A DNA stretch of 64,000 bases from Pseudomonas sp. LP_7_YM (GTDB lineage Bacteria > Pseudomonadota > Gammaproteobacteria > Pseudomonadales > Pseudomonadaceae), in the NCBI RefSeq assembly GCF_004364435.1, contig NZ_SOCT01000001.1, positions 930,001-994,000 on the forward strand, given 5' to 3'. The position numbers and the translations under genes were made by a program. Position 1 is the first letter of the stretch. The number at the start of each line of letters is the position of its first letter. A model generated the notes under the pieces. That model was given only the letters and a program-made list of their open reading frames with translations. It searched no databases and was not told where the DNA came from. Positions 26,957 through 36,135 of this stretch are shown here, in pieces.

Positions 26957-28321
26957 TTAACGAAGATTGAAGGCCTGATGTTCGGCAACCGCGCGTTCGA
27001 CCCAGCGCGCCGACTGGCCCAGATAGTGGGCAGGATCGAGCAGATTATCCAGCGCCTGCGCCGATAGGTGCGCCCTGACGTCAGGGTTGGCACCCAGTAC
27101 GTCGCGCAGATGGCTGCCCTGCTCCACAGCGCGACGGCAGCTTTGCTCGACCAAGTGGTGAGCCGCATCGCGACCGATGCGCTGTGACAGGGCAATGCTG
27201 ACCGCTTCGGCCAGTACCAGCCCGTGGGTCAGGTCCAGGTTCTGCCGCATACGTTCGGCATCCACCTCTAGATCGGGAACCACGGCCAAAGCCTGTTGCA
27301 ACGACCCGGAGACCAGACAGCAGAGTTCCGGCAGCGTCTCCCATTCGGCATGCCACAGCCCCAGGCTGCGCTCATGCTCCTGCGGCATGGCGCTGAGCAG
27401 CGTCGAGACCAGCCCCGGTGCCCGGGTCGCCGCCGCGATCATCACCGCAGCGCCCACCGGATTTCGCTTGTGCGGCATGGTCGAGGAGCCGCCCTTGCCC
27501 GCCGCTGCCGGTTCGAACACCTCACCGGCTTCGGTCTGCATCAGCAAGCTGATGTCGCGACCGAGCTTGCCCAGGCTTCCTGCGATCAGGCCCAGCAAGC
27601 AGGCGAACTCCACCAGACGATCGCGCTGAGTATGCCAGGGCTGTTCCGGCAGGTGCAGTTGCAGTTCTGTCGCCAGCGCCTCGGCGGTGGGCAACGCCAT
27701 GTCGCCCAGGGCCGCCAGGCTGCCCGAGGCACCACCGAACTGCAGGCACAGGAGCCGGGGTTTGATTTCTTCAAGTCGCTGACGATGTCGAGTCAGCGCG
27801 CCCAGCCAGCCAGCGACTTTCGCGCCAAGGGTGACGGGAGTCGCCTGTTGCAGCCAGGTACGCCCCGCCATCGGCACCTGGGCATATCGTTGCGCCTGGC
27901 GGGCAAGACTGTCGGCGAGACTGGCCAGATCGTCCTCCAGCAACGTGACCGCCCTGCGCAGTTGCAACATCAGTCCACTGTCCATGACGTCCTGACTGGT
28001 GGCGCCCATGTGCACGTAACGCTCGGCCACTTCGTTGTGTGACGCGATCTGCCGGCCTAACACCTTGACCAGCGGAATTGCCGGGTTTCCGGCATTGGCG
28101 ATAGCAATGGCCAAGGCGTCGAAGTCATAGAGCGTTGCATCGCAGGCGGCCACGATGTCGCTCACGACCTCGGGCGCAATCGCGCCAACGGTCGCTTGCG
28201 CCCGGGCCAGCGCGGCCTCGAAATCGAGCATGCCCTGCACGCGGCCATGATCGGAGAAAACCTCGCGCATGGACTGCCGGGTGAAATAGTGATCGAAAAG
28301 TTGATTAGTGGATCGGCTCAA
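26957..28321 (-). CDS. pcaB: 3-carboxy-cis,cis-muconate cycloisomerase
   Basis: The product has 454 residues of the fumarase/aspartase superfamily with the signature GKGGSSTMPHKRNPVGAAV and the conserved MGATSQDVMDSGLML. It lactonises beta-carboxymuconate from the protocatechuate dioxygenase. It lies 46 bp after pcaG in the same direction and just before pcaC. Confidence 0.95.
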   Translation of the reverse strand: MSRSTNQLFDHYFTRQSMREVFSDHGRVQGMLDFEAALARAQATVGAIAPEVVSDIVAACDATLYDFDALAIAIANAGNPAIPLVKVLGRQIASHNEVAERYVHMGATSQDVMDSGLMLQLRRAVTLLEDDLASLADSLARQAQRYAQVPMAGRTWLQQATPVTLGAKVAGWLGALTRHRQRLEEIKPRLLCLQFGGASGSLAALGDMALPTAEALATELQLHLPEQPWHTQRDRLVEFACLLGLIAGSLGKLGRDISLLMQTEAGEVFEPAAAGKGGSSTMPHKRNPVGAAVMIAAATRAPGLVSTLLSAMPQEHERSLGLWHAEWETLPELCCLVSGSLQQALAVVPDLEVDAERMRQNLDLTHGLVLAEAVSIALSQRIGRDAAHHLVEQSCRRAVEQGSHLRDVLGANPDVRAHLSAQALDNLLDPAHYLGQSARWVERAVAEHQAFNLR

Positions 28322-28367
28322 TGTACGGCTCCTGACGGCTCATGCTCACAGTTCATCCTGCCCTGGA

Positions 28368-28970
28368 TCAAAAATCGAAGAACACCGTTTCATCGGCGCC
28401 CTGCACACGGATGTCGAAACGGTAGGCCACGTTGCCGTCCACGGTGCAACGCGTCGCGACCAATGTCTGCCGCCGTGCGGGCTGCTCGATGAGATTCAAC
28501 ACCGGGTCCAGGGCGTTGCGTGCGCTTTCGTCATCGAAATACAGGCGCGTTTGCAGGTGAATGTTGATGCCGCGGGCGAACAGCGAAACATTGACGTGAG
28601 GCGCCATCGGCACCCCTGCAGCATTGCGCACGATGCCCGGTTTGAGGGTCCTGACCACCCATTCGCCTTCGTCGGTGGTCGCTGTGCGGCCAAAGCTGTT
28701 GAAAGGTTTGGTCAGCGCATATTCGGTGTCGTAATGACCCTCGGCATCGGCCTGCCACAATTCCAGAAACGAGTCGCGGATCAGATGGCCGTTGCCGTCA
28801 TACACATGCCCCAGCAGCAGGATGTGCTCGCCAGGAGCCTCGGGGCGGGCCATTTCATTCCAGATTTCCTGCTCGCGAGGCGGATTACCCGCAGCCTCCA
28901 GGGCAAGGCCGATGTGCACGTACGGGCCGGCGGTCTGTGAAGGGGTTTCGTGCAAAATTTCAATGGGCAT
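28368..28970 (-). CDS. pcaG: Protocatechuate 3,4-dioxygenase alpha subunit
   Basis: The protein has 200 residues. It begins MPIEILHETPSQTAGPYVHI and has the intradiol dioxygenase core (LLLGHVYDGNG, FLELWQADAEGHYD, APHVNVSLFARG). As expected for the alpha chain, the iron-binding Tyr/His set of the beta chain is missing. It pairs with PcaH to form the heteromeric ring-cleaving enzyme. It lies 12 bp after pcaH. Confidence 0.95.
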   Translation of the reverse strand: MPIEILHETPSQTAGPYVHIGLALEAAGNPPREQEIWNEMARPEAPGEHILLLGHVYDGNGHLIRDSFLELWQADAEGHYDTEYALTKPFNSFGRTATTDEGEWVVRTLKPGIVRNAAGVPMAPHVNVSLFARGINIHLQTRLYFDDESARNALDPVLNLIEQPARRQTLVATRCTVDGNVAYRFDIRVQGADETVFFDF

Positions 28971-28982
28971 GGGCTCCCCCCC

Positions 28983-29702
28983 TCAGATGTTTTCAAAGTG
29001 AGTCTTGCGCTGGCCGCGCAGGACGATATCAAAGCGGTAAGCCAGGCAATCCATCGGATTGGCCATGTTCATATCCAGCCGGGCGATCAGGCTCTGCACC
29101 GCCTCCGGGTGGGCAATGGACTTGACGATCGGGCACATCGGGATCAGCGGATCCCCTTCGAAGTACAGCTGTGTGATCAACCGCGTAGCGATTGAAGGAC
29201 CGCTGATGGAAAAGTGGATGTGCGCCGGGCGCCAGTCGTTCGGGCCGTTGCGCCACGGGTACGGACCGGGTTTGACGGTGCGAAAGAGGTAGTTGCCGTC
29301 GCTGTCGGTAAGGCAGCGACCGACCCCGCCGAAGTTGGGGTCCAGCGGCGCCAGATAGGCGTCTCTTTTGTGCCGATAGCGCCCACCGGCGTTGGCTTGC
29401 CACATCTCCACCAGGGTATGGGGCACCGGCTTGCCATATTGATCGATCACCCGGCCGGCTACGATGATGCGCTCACCGATGGGCAGGCCACCGTTGTTGA
29501 AGTTCAGTAACAGGTCAGCGTCATGTTTGCCGAACTGCACGTGGCGAAAGTCAGGGCCAGTGGTTTCCGAAACCGATTGCGCAATGCTCACCAGCGCCTG
29601 CCGTGGCGAGCGCAGAACCGAGGTCTTGTAGTCGGGGGTCAGAGGGCTGGGGTGCCAGTGACGGTCGCGAATGGCGAATCGGCTGTCGTGGGCGTCAGAC
29701 AT
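28983..29702 (-). CDS. pcaH: Protocatechuate 3,4-dioxygenase beta subunit
   Basis: This 239-residue catalytic subunit carries the Fe(III) ligands: Tyr in [10 protein letters not shown], Tyr in [10 protein letters not shown] and the His pair in [11 protein letters not shown]. It cleaves protocatechuate to 3-carboxy-cis,cis-muconate. It is first in pcaHGBC, about 110 bp downstream of a perfect palindrome that fits a PcaQ site. Confidence 0.96.
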   Translation of the reverse strand: MSDAHDSRFAIRDRHWHPSPLTPDYKTSVLRSPRQALVSIAQSVSETTGPDFRHVQFGKHDADLLLNFNNGGLPIGERIIVAGRVIDQYGKPVPHTLVEMWQANAGGRYRHKRDAYLAPLDPNFGGVGRCLTDSDGNYLFRTVKPGPYPWRNGPNDWRPAHIHFSISGPSIATRLITQLYFEGDPLIPMCPIVKSIAHPEAVQSLIARLDMNMANPMDCLAYRFDIVLRGQRKTHFENI

Positions 29703-29814
29703 GCCAGTTTCCTTTTGTAGTTATTGGAGGTCTGCGCCCGAGGCAGTGCCTGGCAGGCGCTGGCGCAGTGTCCCGCGCTGACGACCTCGACAAAACTGAA
29801 ATAAACGCCCACAT

Positions 29815-29834
29815 CCATAACCAAATGGTTATGG
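29815..29834 (-). promoter_or_regulatory. Putative PcaQ operator
   Basis: CCATAACCAAATGGTTATGG is a perfect 20-bp palindrome. Its core ATAACC-N4-GGTTAT is almost the PcaQ consensus described in Sinorhizobium (ATAACC-N4-GGTTAA). It overlaps the pcaQ stop codon and lies upstream of pcaH, the position for activation of pcaHGBC. Confidence 0.75.
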
Positions 29835-30758
29835 ATAACAGCCTTCACGATAGTCCTGGCCTACTTCTCGAAGGACATCCACGCACCACTGAGTGGCAAT
29901 GGTCAAAGGTAACGCCGGGTTGCTGCATAGGCCGACCGAGCCGCCCGGTTCGCGAATACCCAGCTGCAGTTCCACCAGATCGCCCTGGTTCACGTCCTCT
30001 CTGACCGCGTCGAAGGGCGCAATCCATACCGCGTCGCTGCACTGGACGTAGCGGCGGCTTAACGTCAGCGAGAGGGTTTCCAGGCGTTGTCGAGGGGGAG
30101 TGATGCCATGTTGCACAAACAGGCTGTCGGCGAATTTGCGAATGGTGGTGCCTGCAAGTGGCAGCACCAGCGGAAAGTCAGCCAATGCCATATGGCTGTC
30201 TGCGCAGCAAAGAAGTGGATGGCCGCCACGCACCACCAGCGTCATGGATTCGCTATACAAATGCTCAAAGCTCAAGCCCAGAATCTGCGGGCTGTCGGTC
30301 ATGCGCCCGATCACCAGATCCAGCTCACCCAGGCGTAGCTGTGATAACAGATAGGCGCTGGGCCCGGTTGCGACACTCACGACCAGCGCCGGATGCCGGG
30401 CGTGCAATCGACAGATGACTTCTGGCGCCAGCACGCTTTCAACCGTCGACAACACGCCCAGACGCACTGCTACCGGTTCATGCTCGCCCGAGCGCAGGCT
30501 GTTCACCCCCTCTCGCAGGGCCTGCACGCTGGGCCCGGCGTAACGCATGAAAGCGACACCGGCTTCGGTCAACGCGGCCCCGCTCTTGCTGCGCACGAAC
30601 AGGCGGGTGGACAGCAGGCTCTCCAGCTCCTTGAGCGTTTTCGACAGCGCGGGCTGGCTGATCGCAAGCTTGTCCGATGCCCTGGCCAGACTGCCTTGTC
30701 GGGCGACCTCAAGAAAACACAGCAGGTGGCGGAATTTGATGCGGGTGTCGAGATTCAC
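29829..30758 (-). CDS. pcaQ: LysR-type activator of the protocatechuate operon
   Basis: The protein has 309 residues with the PcaQ-type N-terminus (NLDTRIKFRHLLCFLEVARQ), a LysR winged HTH (ASDKLAISQPALSKTLKELE) and a periplasmic-binding-like effector domain. It should respond to a beta-carboxymuconate-pathway intermediate. The start is GTG at 30758. Unusually it reads in the same direction as pcaHGBC, and its start overlaps the stop of the phytochrome remnant by four bases. Confidence 0.9.
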   Translation of the reverse strand: MNLDTRIKFRHLLCFLEVARQGSLARASDKLAISQPALSKTLKELESLLSTRLFVRSKSGAALTEAGVAFMRYAGPSVQALREGVNSLRSGEHEPVAVRLGVLSTVESVLAPEVICRLHARHPALVVSVATGPSAYLLSQLRLGELDLVIGRMTDSPQILGLSFEHLYSESMTLVVRGGHPLLCCADSHMALADFPLVLPLAGTTIRKFADSLFVQHGITPPRQRLETLSLTLSRRYVQCSDAVWIAPFDAVREDVNQGDLVELQLGIREPGGSVGLCSNPALPLTIATQWCVDVLREVGQDYREGCYP

Positions 30759-31418
30759 GGCTCAATGGCCGCTGGAACCGTAACGCGGAACACGCTGCCT
30801 GCGCCCGGCTCACTGCTGGCGGTCAGCTCGCCACCGTGTGCTCTGACGATCCCTTGGAAAATATACAGACCCAAGCCGCTGCCGCTGGGATTGCCCTCCC
30901 GGATGCGCCAGTATCGCTCGAAGACATGGGGCAACCGGTCCGCAGCGATACCCGTGCCGGAGTCGGCGACGGTCATCACTGCCAAACCGTTCTCGACCAT
31001 CGCAGTGACGCTGATGCGCCCCTCTCTGCGGGTGAACTTGATCGCGTTTGCGACCAGGTTCGACAGCACCTGAAACATCCGTTGCGGATCGGCCATGATC
31101 TTCAGTGCTGGCTCGGCGGTGAAGGTCAGGTCGATGAATTTGTCGAGCGCCTGAGGCGTAAGCAGCGACCAGGCATCTTCCAGCAATTTGCGCAGGCTGT
31201 CCCTGGACTGACGCTGACGTTGCGCCTGCAGATCCTCCAGTGCGCCGATCTGCATCGACACCACCTGGCCGATGGTCTGGCAGGTTGCACGCAATGCATG
31301 GGGCACGTGCAGCGGCTGACGGTTGCTACAGCTGATCAGGCCCCACAGCCGGTCTTCCTTGAGCAAGGACATGCTCATGGACGCCAACACACCCACAGAT
31401 TGTGTTGGGTGATGGAGA
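30755..31418 (-). pseudogene. bphP: Bacteriophytochrome histidine kinase remnant (PAS, most of GAF, PHY and H-box deleted)
   Basis: Directly after bphO, sense begins inside a GAF domain: SVGVLASMSMSLLKEDRLWG and LISCSNRQPLHVPHALRATC match the chromophore-domain end. After ALEDLQAQRQRQ the frame passes straight into the late dimerisation/ATPase part (LLEDAWSLLTPQALDKF, then VLSNLVANAIKFT, GTGIAADRLPHVFERY, GSGLGLYI). The N-terminal PAS domain with the bilin cysteine, the start codon, the whole PHY domain and the phospho-acceptor histidine are missing. Roughly 200 residues could still be made from the ATG at 31378, but not a working photoreceptor kinase. Confidence 0.85.
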
Positions 31419-32123
31419 TCACAGCAGCACCCCCGAGCGGTCCAGCCAGCTTTCGAAACAAGCGAATGTGGCACAGGCTGCGTCCACCACTTCATCGTTG
31501 TGCCGGGGATGGTCGAACTCGGCGAGCGCTTTAAGGAACGCTTTCCACAACCGACCTGTTTCGCGGCCATAGACATCCAGGAATTCCCCACCGCTCTGCG
31601 CGTCGATGCCCAGCTTTGCGGCGATGATCCGGCGCAGCACTTGCCCCCCCAGCGTGGCGCCTTCCATAACGTACATGATGCCAAACAGGTGGGCATGGGT
31701 TTCCAGCGTCGGCAATGCCGTGCACAAGGGCAGTGCCTGGATGTGCGCGTCACTCAGGCCAAGCGCGTGCAGATCCTTGATCAAGGCCGCGATCTTGTAC
31801 CGTTCGGGGTCTGGGGACCGAGGCGTCAGGAAGTGCGCGATGTGGCGTTGCAGCGGCACATGAAAGCCGTAATAGGCCTGGATGATGCTGGCATAGCCAG
31901 TACGGTCGAGGTTGGGGTGGATCAGAGGCAGTCGAGCTTCCAGCGCCCTGTGTTGCACGGCGGTGGCTGTACGTAACATCTGCAGGACGCTGGCAGGCGA
32001 TGCGCAGGCATTCAGGGAGCTCAACTCGGGGGTGGCTTCGACCAAGGGCGGTGTCCAGTCAGGTGTTGAAGTTCGAGTACGCAGACATCGGCAGAGGTTC
32101 CAGGCGATGGCTACCGCGCACAC
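31419..32123 (-). CDS. bphO: Bacterial haem oxygenase for biliverdin (BphO)
   Basis: The homologous region starts at LRTATAVQHRALEARLP, in which the His is the proximal haem ligand. It continues through the glycine-rich distal helix (YVMEGATLGGQVLRR) to a normal end at FESWLDRSGVLL. The enzyme opens haem to biliverdin, the phytochrome chromophore. The upstream frame allows about 48 extra residues from 32123. The ATG at 31979 looks too short by about ten residues, so the true start may be a non-ATG codon between. The adjacent bphP is destroyed, so the product may serve another phytochrome or only iron release. Confidence 0.85.
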   Translation of the reverse strand: MCAVAIAWNLCRCLRTRTSTPDWTPPLVEATPELSSLNACASPASVLQMLRTATAVQHRALEARLPLIHPNLDRTGYASIIQAYYGFHVPLQRHIAHFLTPRSPDPERYKIAALIKDLHALGLSDAHIQALPLCTALPTLETHAHLFGIMYVMEGATLGGQVLRRIIAAKLGIDAQSGGEFLDVYGRETGRLWKAFLKALAEFDHPRHNDEVVDAACATFACFESWLDRSGVLL

Positions 32124-32157
32124 TAATGGACGCGGTGGCCGGGTGTAAATACGTCGA

Positions 32158-33783
32158 TCAGAAGATGTAATCGGTGGTCAGGAAACTCGATTCACGATTC
32201 TGGATGATGTCGCTGATCAAAGCCTTGTTGCTCTCCTGGAATTTGGTCGCTACCAGCGTGCGGATCGAGAACACGCGCAGCGCATCATCGACCGACAAGG
32301 TGCCCTCTGCCGAGTTCTTGCGGCCATTGAAAGGGAAACTGTCCGGCCCGCGCTGGCATTGGGCGTTGATATTGATACGGCCCACCTGATTGGCGAACGC
32401 ATCCACCAGGCGCCCGACCTGCCTGGAGTCGTTGCCGAAGATGCTCAATTGCTGGCCGAAGTCAGAATCGAGCACGTATTCGATCACTGTATCCAGATCG
32501 CGGTAAGTCACCACGGGCACCACCGGGCCAAACTGCTCTTCGTGAAAGACGCGCATTTGCGGGGTCACCGGATACAGCACGGCCGGGTAGAAGAACTGCT
32601 GATGGGTGGTCGCACCGCCCTCGTTGACTACTCTGGCGCCTTTACTCACTGCGTCGTCCACCAGGCCTTGCAGGTACTCGGTCTTGCCGGGTTCTGGCAA
32701 CGGCGTCAGCGAAACACCGGGTTCCCATGGCATCCCTGGCTTGAGTTGCGCCAGTTTTTCGTCGAACTTCTCAAGGAAGCTATCAACCACATCCTCGTGC
32801 ACGAACAGGATCTTCAACGCCGTGCAGCGTTGGCCGTTGAACGAGAGTGAGCCTGTGACGGCCTCACTGACCGCGTTGTCCAGATCAACGTCGGGCAGCA
32901 CGATGCCGGGGTTCTTGGCGTCCAGCCCCAGTGCGGCGCGCAGGCGGTGCGGCTTGGGGTGCAGTTTCTTAAGGGCGCTGGCGGCCTTGTTGGTGCCGAT
33001 GAACGCGAAAACGTCGATCTTTCCGCTGGCCATCAGCGCGCTGACTGTCTCGCGGCCGCTGCCGTAGATCACGTTGATCACCCCAGCCGGAAAGCTGTCG
33101 CGGAAGGCTTCGAGCAATGGCCGAATCAGCAGCACGCCGAACTTGGCCGGTTTGAACACGACGGTATTGCCCATGATCAGCGCCGGAATCAGCGTGGTGA
33201 ACGTCTCGTTCAACGGATAGTTGTAAGGGCCCATGCACAGTGTGACGCCCAGCGGAACACGCCGAATCTGGCCGAGGGTATCCTGCTCCAGTTCGAAACG
33301 GCTGGAACGGCGATCCAGCTCTTTGAGCGCGTTGATGGTGTCGACGATGTAGTCGCAGGTACGGTCGAACTCTTTCTGCGAGTCCTTGAGGTTCTTGCCG
33401 ATTTCCCACATCAGCAGGGTGACGACGGCCTCGCGCTGTTCGCGCATCCGTTTCAGGAAGGTTTCGACGTGATGGATACGCTCGGCAACACGCAGGGTCG
33501 GCCAGGCGCCCTGCCCCCGGTCATAGGCTTTAACTGCAGCGTCCAGCGCGGTCATCGCGGTGTCGGCATCCATCAACGGCGTGCTGCCCAATACCACCGG
33601 CTCAAGGCCTGTAGCGGTCTTCAGCGACACCGGACTGAGCACTGGCGCCAATGGACCTTGCCACTGATGCAGTTCACCATTGACCAGATACTCACGCTGC
33701 TCGATCGCAGGCCCTGCGCGGAACTGCTCGGGAATCTCATCGGCGCTCGGGTACAGGTTGTCCAGGCGGTTTTGCAGGGTCAT
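32158..33783 (-). CDS. gapN: NADP-dependent glyceraldehyde-3-phosphate dehydrogenase-like aldehyde dehydrogenase
   Basis: This 541-residue ALDH-superfamily enzyme has PYNYPLNETFTTLIPALIMG and the catalytic Cys320 in FNGQRCTAL. Non-phosphorylating GAPDH would oxidise glyceraldehyde-3-phosphate to 3-phosphoglycerate with NADPH formation. At the position of the canonical ELGGK the sequence is GLDAK (286-290). The deacylating Glu, 34 residues before Cys, is therefore Gly. The long N-terminal extension is a family trait in Pseudomonas. It stands alone, 34 bp before bphO. The region 33784-33980 shows nothing. Confidence 0.82.
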   Translation of the reverse strand: MTLQNRLDNLYPSADEIPEQFRAGPAIEQREYLVNGELHQWQGPLAPVLSPVSLKTATGLEPVVLGSTPLMDADTAMTALDAAVKAYDRGQGAWPTLRVAERIHHVETFLKRMREQREAVVTLLMWEIGKNLKDSQKEFDRTCDYIVDTINALKELDRRSSRFELEQDTLGQIRRVPLGVTLCMGPYNYPLNETFTTLIPALIMGNTVVFKPAKFGVLLIRPLLEAFRDSFPAGVINVIYGSGRETVSALMASGKIDVFAFIGTNKAASALKKLHPKPHRLRAALGLDAKNPGIVLPDVDLDNAVSEAVTGSLSFNGQRCTALKILFVHEDVVDSFLEKFDEKLAQLKPGMPWEPGVSLTPLPEPGKTEYLQGLVDDAVSKGARVVNEGGATTHQQFFYPAVLYPVTPQMRVFHEEQFGPVVPVVTYRDLDTVIEYVLDSDFGQQLSIFGNDSRQVGRLVDAFANQVGRININAQCQRGPDSFPFNGRKNSAEGTLSVDDALRVFSIRTLVATKFQESNKALISDIIQNRESSFLTTDYIF

Positions 33784-33980
33784 CTCTTTTACCTCTTCCA
33801 GTCGGCAAACGTGCGAAACACACTACGCCACAGCTGCGCCGGAATGAAAAGCGTTGAGATGAATGTCACCCAGGTGTGACGTAAAGGCCGCAGCACCTTT
33901 CGTGGCCAACCAAGCGCCGAGTGACTTGAGCGGCCTCAACGCGGAACACTAAAAACAGCCCGGGTGCGCGGACCGAGGCG

Positions 33981-34145
33981 TTAGCCAGCCACCACCGTCT
34001 GGGTGCGGCCTTGCGCCTTGGCCCGGACAAGGCCTTGTCGGCCTCGTTGAGCAGCGCGTGCACGCTTTGCTCGGCATTCATGGAGGCCACGCCAAGGCTG
34101 GCGGTGATGCCTTCGCCGTTCCCGCTGGCCAGCTGCGCGGATCAG
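33981..34145 (-). pseudogene. Fragment of a diguanylate cyclase (GGDEF C-terminus)
   Basis: Sense from about 34145 reads AQLASGNGEGITASLGVASM and NAEQSVHALLNEADKAL. It then needs a frame change at about 34030 to continue as RAKAQGRTQTVVAG with a stop at 33981-33983. This is the end of a GGDEF domain (ASLGVA...ADKALYRAKAQGRN type). The GGDEF active-site loop and all upstream parts are missing. It is a relic only. Confidence 0.72.
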
Positions 34146-34356
34146 CGCCTTACGCTCTGGGTGGAATTCAAGGGAATACATCAATGTCGGCTGGCCCAAC
34201 CAGAGTAGGCGTGAAATGAGGCGATTGTGGCACCCTGCTATGACTCAATACAACCGGACGCGTGTAAACGGCAGACATTTATATTCGCTGCAGCAGTTTT
34301 ACCAAGGACATAGTGCGAAATGGGCCTGTCTGGATCTGCAGCCAGAGGGTACCCGG

Positions 34357-35388
34357 TCACTCGCTTCGATGGACCAGGAAGCGTCGATAAAAAGACTCAA
34401 CCGCCAGATTCTTGTCTTTGGCTTCGAACATGATGTCGAACCGATCGGTAAATTGCAGGGCGTAGGTGTTGGTCCAGTCGTTCCACATCCGGTCGCTGTG
34501 CAGATACAGGTCGCGTTTGTTGACCACTTTCAACAAATCGTCCATTTCAAGCTTCTGCTCTGCCGTGAACCCCAAGGCCTGAAGCCTTTCCGGCGGCTGC
34601 GAGTAATGCATGACCGGTCGCACGCCACGCCAGCTGTCGACGATTCGGTCCACGCGCGGGTCGTCGGGCTGGATGTAGCGGTTTTCGTGGATCCAGCAAT
34701 GATGGATGTCCAGCACCACCGGCGCCAGATCCGCCAGTTGCAGGCAGTCGTCAACGCCGTAGGTTTTCTCGTCGTTTTCAAAAGTGATGCAGTTGCGTGC
34801 GACCTCTGACAGGCGCGACCAGACCACGCGTACGCCTTCGGCACCCAGACGCCCGGCGATGTGCACATTGCATTTGAGGTCCTGAAAGCGCTGACCGTAG
34901 CCCATCATGCGGATCATGTCGGCGTGGTATTCGAATTCGGCCAGGCTGTTCTCGACCACTTCCGGCCGGTCAGAACCCAGTACGCAGAACTGGCCGGGAT
35001 GAAACGACAGCCGAATGTCGGCCTCACGCGCGGTTTCGCCCATCGTCGCGAACTGCTGATGCAGACGCGCCATAACCGACGGTGCCTGGTAAAACGCCGC
35101 GACTTTCGGGTGGCTGTAAAACGGCAGCAGATCGCTGCTAAGGCGCAACATTCTTCGGCCCTGGGGCAATTGCCCCACATAACCAAGCAGGCGAATCTGC
35201 GCCGCGAGGTTGTGCTCGACAATTTCCAGCAGCTTTTCCCGCGCTGCCTGCAAGGTCACGCTGTCCATCCAGCGCAGCGTTGTCGTGCGCGGGTTGTAAC
35301 CGCCCTCCAGCGCCTTGAGTTCCTTGAGCGATAACTCGCGCTCGTGATGGCGATACATGCAGGCGAAGCCGATACGGGGGGTGTTCAC
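34357..35388 (-). CDS. uvsE: UV damage endonuclease
   Basis: The protein has 343 residues with the UVDE TIM-barrel pattern: IGFACMYRHH at the start, RLSFHPGQFCVLGS, NCITFENDEKTYGV, VVLDIHHCWIH and MHYSQ, which supply the metal-binding His, Asp and Glu residues. UvsE nicks DNA 5' to pyrimidine dimers and other lesions, giving excision repair independent of UvrABC. It is monocistronic, on the opposite strand to msrA. The 156-bp gap on its 3' side and the 220-bp gap on its 5' side contain no recognised element. Confidence 0.93.
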   Translation of the reverse strand: MNTPRIGFACMYRHHERELSLKELKALEGGYNPRTTTLRWMDSVTLQAAREKLLEIVEHNLAAQIRLLGYVGQLPQGRRMLRLSSDLLPFYSHPKVAAFYQAPSVMARLHQQFATMGETAREADIRLSFHPGQFCVLGSDRPEVVENSLAEFEYHADMIRMMGYGQRFQDLKCNVHIAGRLGAEGVRVVWSRLSEVARNCITFENDEKTYGVDDCLQLADLAPVVLDIHHCWIHENRYIQPDDPRVDRIVDSWRGVRPVMHYSQPPERLQALGFTAEQKLEMDDLLKVVNKRDLYLHSDRMWNDWTNTYALQFTDRFDIMFEAKDKNLAVESFYRRFLVHRSE

Positions 35389-35608
35389 GGAGAGTCCTTT
35401 GGCGAGTTTGGCTGAACGCTAAGTCGTGACTGCTTTCAAACCAGACTTCACAACAGGTGCAGGAGTTCGTGTTTTCCGACGCGTACTTCCCCTCGCTGAC
35501 CGGTCGGCTGCAGGTTGTACCAGGCCTTGCGCGGGTCCCCGACAGGCGAGCAAACTGGCTCTCGAAATGCAAACAGCGCGCTCACGGCGCTACAGGAAGG
35601 ATTGATCC

Positions 35609-36115
35609 ATGACCACACAAACCGAAACCGCCCTGCTTGCTGGCGGTTGCTTCTGGGGCATGCAGGATTTGTTGCGCCGCTATCCTGGCGTGCTATCCAC
35701 GCGGGTGGGTTACTCGGGCGGCGATGTCGAAAACGCCACCTACCGCAACCACGGCACCCATGCCGAAGCCATTGAAATCGTCTTTGATCCGGCGCAGATC
35801 AGCTATCGGCGGATTCTTGAATTCTTCTTCCAGATCCACGACCCCTCCACCGCCAATCGTCAGGGCAACGACATGGGCCTGAGCTATCGCTCGGCGATTT
35901 TCTATCTGAACGAAGAGCAGAAACGCATCGCCGAGGACACGGTCAAGGATGTCGATGCCTCGGATCTGTGGCCAGGCAAGGTCGTGACGGAAATCAGCCC
36001 GGCAGGCCCATTCTGGGAGGCGGAGCCTGAGCATCAGGATTATCTGGAACGTATTCCCAATGGCTACACCTGCCACTTCATCCGTAAAGACTGGGTACTG
36101 CCCAAGCGCGCTTGA
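35609..36115 (+). CDS. msrA: Peptide-methionine (S)-S-oxide reductase
   Basis: This 168-residue enzyme reduces methionine-S-sulfoxide in proteins. The catalytic Cys14 sits in [10 protein letters not shown], with [20 protein letters not shown] and the later [11 protein letters not shown] also matching MsrA. There is no signal peptide, so it is cytoplasmic. It uses AGGAAGGATTGATCC as ribosome site. It lies about 3.5 kb from the Met-rich protein gene. Confidence 0.95.
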   Translation: MTTQTETALLAGGCFWGMQDLLRRYPGVLSTRVGYSGGDVENATYRNHGTHAEAIEIVFDPAQISYRRILEFFFQIHDPSTANRQGNDMGLSYRSAIFYLNEEQKRIAEDTVKDVDASDLWPGKVVTEISPAGPFWEAEPEHQDYLERIPNGYTCHFIRKDWVLPKRA

Positions 36116-36135
36116 TCATTGATGCAGCAAGATCG

